Shown here: piece after piece, positions 58,050-64,000 of the stretch
How the letters are laid out: each line of letters begins with the position of its first letter
How positions within the stretch are numbered: the stretch's first letter is position 1
NCBI RefSeq assembly: GCF_001436115.1
Contig: NZ_AYZQ01000003.1
Location: 211,903-275,902, forward strand
Source of the DNA: Lacticaseibacillus brantae DSM 23927
Lineage (GTDB): Bacteria; Bacillota; Bacilli; Lactobacillales; Lactobacillaceae
Direction of reading: 5' to 3'
Length of the DNA stretch: 64,000 nt
The notes under the pieces: model-generated
Told to the model about the DNA's origin: nothing
Seen by the model: the letters and a program-made list of their open reading frames with translations, nothing else
Databases searched by the model: none
Made by a program: the position numbers and the translations under genes

Positions 58050-61000
58050 ATGGGACGTTTGAATCCGGAGAAAAAGTCCGAGATTTTCAATTCAAATAGT
58101 AAAACTCGGTTCAGAATGTATAAGGCGGGGAAACAATGGTTGGTGGCTGGTACAGCAACGTTAGCCGGCTTATTTGGTGCGAGCATCGCTCAACCAAGTA
58201 CGGTAAAGGCCGCCAATACGGTCGGTGTCGCTAAGGATGCCACAACCACAACGAATGCTACGGCGAAGTCTGTCACAATTCCGGCTCCTTCTACTGCCGA
58301 TTCGACTGCCACAAACAGTGCTTCTGAGAGCACGAGTGTTTCAGAAAGTACCAGTACGTCACAGAGCGTGAGTGAAAGTGAGAGCGCTAGTCAAAGTACT
58401 AGCGTTGCCAATGCATCCACTGCCACTGCTTCAAATGTTACTGCTGATACAAATACACAGAACAATGATGACACAGCTACCACAGCGACTGACACCACAA
58501 CTGCACCAGTAGATAATCAGACAACCTCAACGCCAGTTGCGGCAACAAGCACACCTGTAACAACCACCACAGCAACGGACGGCACGACACAAGTGACTAG
58601 TCCTGCTGCTTTTAGTGATGCCACTCTTAAGAGCCTTATGGCAAGCCTGCCAAAGGGCACAACCGTTTCTTATGAAAACGGTGTGACGACATTCTCATTG
58701 CCAACAGACTTAAGTCAGGCTGATCTGGACAATATTAAGAAAGCCATCTTGGCAGCTAACCCTGTTCAAGGGTCACAGATTAAGATTACTGCAGCGGCTG
58801 CGGTCACTGCGGTTGCCGCGGCAGCTGCAAGTTATCCTGTAGCCGGGTTGACAACTTCCCAGCAAGCCATTTGGGATGCCGGGGTCAACGCGACTGTTAC
58901 CCGATTACAGGGACTTCTAGAATCACTAACTTCTGGTACGGGCTCGTTTGGTTTGCCTTCTAATCTCGGTAAGGTTGCCAATTTACTCTTGTTTTACGAT
59001 TCAAACACTAAGACATTTGATCTGACCGGTAGTCACAAGTTGGGTGATGGCACCAATAAGACTTTCATGCAGCTTATCACGGGAAACGGTTGGGGTTGGC
59101 AATCTAACTCGTGGACCGCAAACGGAACCTACTACAACTTCCCACTACTTGGTGGACAGACTCTGTATTTGGACGATCACGCTAACTTCTATGCAAACAG
59201 TACGCCCAGTCGGCTTACGGTTACATCCGCTATGGTGACACAATTATGGCAAGCAGCTGCCGATCAACTGTTCAAGCCGTATCTTCAAACACTGATTGAT
59301 TATCGTGATCAGATGAAGAATGCGCTTGATCCAAGCATCGACCCGAATGCGGCCAAGAATCAAAATGCGCTTTTGAGCATGAGTGATTATCGTAATGGTG
59401 ATATGAACCCTACCGGCACCGATATGACAACGCTCTTTCAGCTAGCTGGCAGCCTCTCTAATTCGCCACTGGGCGACAATCCTAATCTCAAGGCTGTCTT
59501 TGGTGAACCTACTAGTTTACAGTCGACAGACCCTGCATTCAAGAGCTTTGATACTACGTACAAGAGCTTAAACCAATTATTGAACCTTGTTATTGGTATT
59601 ATTCAGAATGCTGCCATTCACAAGGCGCTATCCGATGTCCGCTCACTCGGCTTGGCGAACGGTGGATTTGATTTAACAAATGGGTTGAGTAACTATGTGC
59701 CAAGCACGTTGGCGGATGCAATTCAGTTAAATGGTACGCTGTCGCTGCTCGTTAATGGTGGCCTTGGCGGTCTCTACCAAGGATTGGGTTTCAGTGATGC
59801 CGTTGCCGCGCCTTATACAAATAGCGTTTATCAAGCATTAGCCGATGGGATTTCCTCAGCCGTTCTGAGAAATGCCAACTATGGGATTCAGACAGCTCTG
59901 AAAGAAATGCAGATTATTCCAACCAATAAGTTGACTGCTGCTGGTGACACGATTTATACGAAAGCTCAAATGACGGCTGACTTTGGCAGCAAGTTCAATC
60001 CGACAGATCCGACCAGTCTGACATCAAATCAGTTTAACTTTGCATCGGGGAATCCTGGCGGCAACTGGTCTGAATTTCTGCAGGCCGGTGGCTACTCGTG
60101 GATGAATAAGATTGCCAAGCCGATTATCACTATGGCTATGCAAGATGCTGTCGTTAATTATAAGGCACCGACACAGACCACTCCTGCATCAGATACAGTT
60201 AAGACAACGGCTAAAGAAGTTCTTGATACGTTAGTCTCACAAAATGTTTTAAAACAATCTGAAGAAGACGCAATCCTGAATAGTAAACTTTCAGATCCCA
60301 CAACCTGGAAGGGGCTGGATCAAAGCGGTAACGCCAGCTCAACTGCTCTTGCATATAAGCGACCAGGTGATGGCACCCAAGACTTCATCTTCTCTCTGTA
60401 TAATAGTGTTGTGAACGCCTATAAGAGTGCGGCTGCGGACTATATCAAAGCACCAAATGCAACCGATGCCGAAATGAACAACACGATTTTCCGGAATCCT
60501 GGTGATCCAAGCGCCGTTGGCTATACATGGGCCCAGTTCCAGAAGGACGTTAACGCTAACGGCAACTTAACAGCCGCAGAAAAGGCGCTCGCTCTTACGG
60601 CTATTCCTTCCGATGCCCGGATGACAGCCTCGCAACCAGATCCGACAACGGGGCTAGCAACACCCGCGACCAGTTTCTCATTAGATGCTTTAATGGCTGT
60701 CGTTAATGCTGATACCCAGCTAACTGCAGCCCAAAAGTCCAATTTGATTACCAAACTGACGTCTGCGCAATACATTCAGTATCAGGTTATGGCTTATAAC
60801 AAGGTTTATAAATACTTGCAAGCTTCTGACGCTGCCTACAGAGCCGTATCTGACGCAGACACCACGGCCAAAACAGGTGTGGACGATGCTGTTAAGAATC
60901 ACGCGAGCTATACCACGGCAGTAACAACTGTTGGTGCACCGACAGACTTGGGTGCGAGTGCTCTGGCAAACTATGGAGACTTATTCAGTGCTTACACCGG

Positions 61001-64000
61001 GCCTGACGGTAAAGCGCTGGATGCCACACAGCCTGACTTTAAGCCTATAGTTGTTGACACCACTAATCCGAATATTTCTGCGGCTGATAAAGCAACGGCT
61101 TTGGCAGCCCAGAATTGGATGGCTCAACAGTTAAGTCAGGCATACGTTGATGTTTATAACGCTGAAGGGCAACGGATTGTTAACGCCTATACCGCTGGTC
61201 AGAACACTTCTACACAGCTCGCTGCGACGAATCAATGGGCTGCCATTAATCCAAGTGATACAACGAATCTGAATAAGTTGTCAGTAGGTGCTGATGGTAA
61301 AACAGCGACAAGCACAACCACGCCTGTGTACTCAACATCAGCTGATACTACTGCGAACATTCAATCGATGGTCGGTGCTACAAAAGGGCAATATCCAACT
61401 GCGTTCTCAACAGGTACCATCTTTAAAGATGGGTATACAAGCAACACAATCCCTGTTACTGTGACTTACAAGATTGCCAGTGGTTCTACCAAGAAGCTAA
61501 AGGTTTCAGACTTCATGGGGACAGATGTTACAGCCGACACTACTAATAAGACCGTCACCAAGACAATTACGAACAAAGATGGCTCAACTATTGTTTGGAA
61601 CGGCACAGGGTACGATGCAACAGCAGGAACGGTCACCCAGTTAACGAAGATCTATTATTCCGCCATTGGGACCACTCTTTCTGAAACGGCTGTGGAGACC
61701 ACTAATGGGTTAGTTGCCGGGGATGTCCAGCCTGAACAAGTCGAAACGTCGATGACACCAATTACGTTCAGCTATAGTGACTCTTTACAGATTAATCAGA
61801 CAAATCCAGGTACCCTGAAAGTGGATTCCGGCACTGTTGACTATAAGGATGGCGAGAGTGCCACACAACATCTCGCTGACGATTCGCAGACTGTGACAGT
61901 CCACTTGGATTTTGTCGATCAGAATGGGAACCACATGTACAAAGATGTCGTCATTCCCAAGTACCAGACCACTGTTAATCCTGATGGCACCTTAACAGTT
62001 GTTGATAACGGTAATGGCCCAGTGCCTGGTGGATACTTGCAAACGCCAAATGACGATCAAAAGGTTGGTACCTATTCGATTACATTGACAGATGCAGGTA
62101 AGCAATATGTAAATGACTACATTCAGTACGTGGCGAACATGTCCACAACCAACCTGTTGACGGCGCTAAATAGCACTGCTTTGACTGGGACGTTAACAAT
62201 TAACCCAACGGTTGCTGGGTTGCCGACAGTTACCGCTATCAATAAGACAATAGCTGTTGGTACGGAGACCAGCATTTACTCTCAAAAAGATTTCTTTACT
62301 GTCACCAATTCTCGTAATGAACCAGTGGATGTCAATAACGATCTTCAGCATGCTTCCGTTGATTTTTCTGCCATCGACTCTAGTAAGCCAGGCGTTTACC
62401 CAGTGACGATGGTCTACACAGACCCATATAGTGGTCAAGTTGTCCGCAAGATTGCAGTTGTCACGGTTCTTGATGGTCAAGACTCGTTGGTTAACTCCCT
62501 GGCCACCTCTGAGGCCAACTCGACGCAGTCCATGATTCAAAGCCAGGCAGATTCCACTGCGGCATCGTTGAGTGTGGCATTATCACAAGCAAATTCGACT
62601 ACTAGTGTGGCCAATTCTGAGACGAGTGCTGCCAACTCTGCACATAGCGTGGCCAACAGTCAGACCTCTCAAGCACTTTCGACGGCTTCCGAGATTGCGT
62701 CCGCTGATAGCGCAAAGCAATCACAACTGATTGCTGATTCTGAAGCTCTTTCTCAGAACATTCAGAACTCTATTGACGCTTCATTAGAGATTTCAGAGTT
62801 CATCAGCTATTACGGGTCTACAACTGCAAGTACCGCAGTTAGCCAAGGGATTGCTAGTGGACTTGACTCGACTCAAACCTCCATCAACGCAAGTATTGCG
62901 GGGTCTGAAGGGGCTAGTTGGGTAACAAGCTATGCTGACTCTTTGACTGAACAATTAAGCGAGTCAAACGCAGGTAGTCAGGCTGAAAGCGCTGCGGTTT
63001 CCGAAGGTGTTACAGATCCAGGTTCACTTCAATCCGCTTACAATAGTGGTGTAAGTATGGCCCAGTCTCAATATGCTTCGATTTCGCAATCGAATTCGGC
63101 TAAGCAATCTGTAGCAACTTCTGTTTCACAGAGCAACAGTCAAATTGTCAGCCTACAAAATTCTCAAGCTTCTGAAGGCAGCGCCGCAATTAGTCAGTTG
63201 AGTAACCTTGGAAGCCAAAGTACTTCAACCTCAATTGCGAATAGTTTGGAACAATCAACCGCCAGTGAGAATTCTGTTGTAAGTAGTGAAGCAAATTCAC
63301 GGGCTAGCGAAAATTCAAATGCTCATTCCAATCTGACAAGTGATTCAACGGCGGCAAGCCAAGCACAATCAACTGCAAGTGAAGATTCAGAAACTGCCAG
63401 TGATTTGATTTCAGAAGCAAGTAACAGCAACGTGGATGAAAACAGCCGTAACTCAGCGGCTTCTCAAGCATCCGAAGTAAACTCTGCAGCCAGCCAAGCG
63501 TTGTCAGAAGCAAGTCAACATTCTGCGGGAGCAAGTGCGGCTGAAAGCCAAGTTAACTCAATCGCGAGTGCGGCATCAGAGGCCAACAGTGTTAAACAGA
63601 GTGAATTGAACTCAGCGATTAGCGATGCTTCCCGTGCTGCTAGTCAACAACTGTCAACTGCTAGTCAATATTCCGAACTGCAAAGTCAAGCTCAATCGAA
63701 GGCCGATTCAGACGCCGGTAGTCAGAAGGCTTCCGATCTTTCTGAAGTACAATCAGCAGCGTCAGCTGCAAGTGAGGCACAATCAGCTGCTAGTGAAATC
63801 AACTCAGGCGCAAGCCAAGTACAATCAGCTGCAAGTCAAAACTCAGCTGTTCAAAGCCAGAGTCAGTCAACGGTTGAAAGTTTGAACTCAGTTGCTAGTG
63901 CGTCACAATCTGCAGTTCAAAGTGTTGTCGATTCAATTACAAGCGAGAACTCGCAGAGCCTTGCATCAACAGCAAGTGAGAACTCACAAAGCATCGCATC
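58050..64000 (+). CDS. Giant serine-rich repeat adhesin (SRRP), 5' part
   Basis: ATG at 58050 after GAGGAGGTAACATTG; the frame is open to the window end, at least 1983 residues, with the anchor expected outside. Order: KxYKxGKxW signal peptide (MYKAGKQW, about residues 23-30, hydrophobic core, probable cut near AQPSTVKA); short Ser-rich SRR1 (about 85-125); Thr-rich linker; a very large non-repeat region (about 190-1470) that ends with an Ig-like module (SSKPGVYPVTMVYTDPYSGQ); SRR2 from about residue 1478, in units of seven residues of the form [AGV]-A-S-x-x-x-S. Substrate of the GtfA/B, Asp1-3, SecA2/Y2 genes upstream. Confidence 0.93.
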   Translation, partial: MGRLNPEKKSEIFNSNSKTRFRMYKAGKQWLVAGTATLAGLFGASIAQPSTVKAANTVGVAKDATTTTNATAKSVTIPAPSTADSTATNSASESTSVSESTSTSQSVSESESASQSTSVANASTATASNVTADTNTQNNDDTATTATDTTTAPVDNQTTSTPVAATSTPVTTTTATDGTTQVTSPAAFSDATLKSLMASLPKGTTVSYENGVTTFSLPTDLSQADLDNIKKAILAANPVQGSQIKITAAAAVTAVAAAAASYPVAGLTTSQQAIWDAGVNATVTRLQGLLESLTSGTGSFGLPSNLGKVANLLLFYDSNTKTFDLTGSHKLGDGTNKTFMQLITGNGWGWQSNSWTANGTYYNFPLLGGQTLYLDDHANFYANSTPSRLTVTSAMVTQLWQAAADQLFKPYLQTLIDYRDQMKNALDPSIDPNAAKNQNALLSMSDYRNGDMNPTGTDMTTLFQLAGSLSNSPLGDNPNLKAVFGEPTSLQSTDPAFKSFDTTYKSLNQLLNLVIGIIQNAAIHKALSDVRSLGLANGGFDLTNGLSNYVPSTLADAIQLNGTLSLLVNGGLGGLYQGLGFSDAVAAPYTNSVYQALADGISSAVLRNANYGIQTALKEMQIIPTNKLTAAGDTIYTKAQMTADFGSKFNPTDPTSLTSNQFNFASGNPGGNWSEFLQAGGYSWMNKIAKPIITMAMQDAVVNYKAPTQTTPASDTVKTTAKEVLDTLVSQNVLKQSEEDAILNSKLSDPTTWKGLDQSGNASSTALAYKRPGDGTQDFIFSLYNSVVNAYKSAAADYIKAPNATDAEMNNTIFRNPGDPSAVGYTWAQFQKDVNANGNLTAAEKALALTAIPSDARMTASQPDPTTGLATPATSFSLDALMAVVNADTQLTAAQKSNLITKLTSAQYIQYQVMAYNKVYKYLQASDAAYRAVSDADTTAKTGVDDAVKNHASYTTAVTTVGAPTDLGASALANYGDLFSAYTGPDGKALDATQPDFKPIVVDTTNPNISAADKATALAAQNWMAQQLSQAYVDVYNAEGQRIVNAYTAGQNTSTQLAATNQWAAINPSDTTNLNKLSVGADGKTATSTTTPVYSTSADTTANIQSMVGATKGQYPTAFSTGTIFKDGYTSNTIPVTVTYKIASGSTKKLKVSDFMGTDVTADTTNKTVTKTITNKDGSTIVWNGTGYDATAGTVTQLTKIYYSAIGTTLSETAVETTNGLVAGDVQPEQVETSMTPITFSYSDSLQINQTNPGTLKVDSGTVDYKDGESATQHLADDSQTVTVHLDFVDQNGNHMYKDVVIPKYQTTVNPDGTLTVVDNGNGPVPGGYLQTPNDDQKVGTYSITLTDAGKQYVNDYIQYVANMSTTNLLTALNSTALTGTLTINPTVAGLPTVTAINKTIAVGTETSIYSQKDFFTVTNSRNEPVDVNNDLQHASVDFSAIDSSKPGVYPVTMVYTDPYSGQVVRKIAVVTVLDGQDSLVNSLATSEANSTQSMIQSQADSTAASLSVALSQANSTTSVANSETSAANSAHSVANSQTSQALSTASEIASADSAKQSQLIADSEALSQNIQNSIDASLEISEFISYYGSTTASTAVSQGIASGLDSTQTSINASIAGSEGASWVTSYADSLTEQLSESNAGSQAESAAVSEGVTDPGSLQSAYNSGVSMAQSQYASISQSNSAKQSVATSVSQSNSQIVSLQNSQASEGSAAISQLSNLGSQSTSTSIANSLEQSTASENSVVSSEANSRASENSNAHSNLTSDSTAASQAQSTASEDSETASDLISEASNSNVDENSRNSAASQASEVNSAASQALSEASQHSAGASAAESQVNSIASAASEANSVKQSELNSAISDASRAASQQLSTASQYSELQSQAQSKADSDAGSQKASDLSEVQSAASAASEAQSAASEINSGASQVQSAASQNSAVQSQSQSTVESLNSVASASQSAVQSVVDSITSENSQSLASTASENSQSIA

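Noticed and set aside
59044..62540. Open frames on both strands within the SRRP gene
   Set aside because: All lie in other frames of the uninterrupted adhesin gene and lack starts with ribosome sites.
62487..64000. CRISPR or tandem-repeat array
   Set aside because: The repeats are degenerate 21-base coding units for serine-rich heptads within one open frame, with no conserved direct repeat and spacer structure.
1..64000. tRNA, rRNA, IS elements, prophage or replication origin
   Set aside because: I saw no tRNA cloverleaf-like or rRNA sequence, no transposase or integrase reading frame and no DnaA-box cluster in the window.

Overview
The window looks like chromosome of a low-to-moderate GC lactic acid bacterium of the family Lactobacillaceae. 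Supporting signs are strong AGGAGG ribosome binding sites, PepF and PepI peptidases, a gluconate 6-phosphate branch, mannose-class PTS genes, MerR/TetR-controlled reductases and an accessory Sec locus with a serine-rich repeat adhesin. Lacticaseibacillus or a close relative is my guess from gene content (a gnb-like amino-sugar PTS cluster, a GntP-type gluconate operon); this is inference, not a measured placement.

Layout. 1-3.7 kb: the end of a D-Ala-D-Ala carboxypeptidase gene, greA, murE, an aspartate racemase and a membrane protein, i.e. cell wall and amino-acid racemisation. 4.3-10.2 kb: a GntR-regulated operon for uptake (mannose-family EIIA, EIIB, EIIC, EIID), deacetylation (NagA/AgaA) and deamination/isomerisation (AgaS) of N-acetylgalactosamine or a related amino sugar. 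10.3-12.7 kb: MsrA, an aldo-keto reductase and a TMEM175-like channel. 12.8-17.9 kb: a gluconate module with a divergent RpiR regulator, 6-phosphogluconate dehydrogenase, gluconate kinase and GntP permease; a long imperfect hairpin lies between kinase and permease. 18-25.4 kb: a Zur-box-controlled zinc ABC transporter without a binding protein, VanZ-like and YagU-like proteins, a 3-hydroxyisobutyrate-dehydrogenase-like enzyme, a membrane/zinc-ribbon pair and PepF. 25.5-32.5 kb: an LCP wall-polymer ligase, a Tet(M)-like ribosomal GTPase, PepI, RlmH, a two-gene ABC exporter and a GNAT enzyme.

32.5-43.5 kb is dense in small regulator-plus-enzyme units: two MerR, three TetR and one MarR regulators beside quinone/aldehyde-type reductases, a nitroreductase, SDR enzymes, a rhodanese-like protein lacking its cysteine, and an ABC-2 type exporter. 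Several show clear palindromic operators placed on promoters. A P-type cation ATPase follows (43.6-46.4 kb); its leader contains an intrinsic terminator before the start codon.

The last 17 kb is an accessory Sec (aSec) system: a small divergent membrane protein, then secA2-secY2-asp1-asp2-asp3-gtfA-gtfB, then a broken LPXTG surface-protein remnant, then the start of a giant serine-rich repeat protein (SRRP) with a KxYKxGKxW signal peptide that runs off the window. GtfA/GtfB should O-glycosylate the SRRP on serine in the cytosol, Asp1-3 modify and escort it, and SecA2/SecY2 export it. Two features stand out: GtfB stops at 284 residues, well short of the usual length (about 440), and the large SRRP repeat region has a 7-residue period rather than the usual short S-rich dipeptide pattern. 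Directly downstream of gtfB the LPXTG remnant carries three stop codons and a frameshift, which points to recent rearrangement and decay at this locus.
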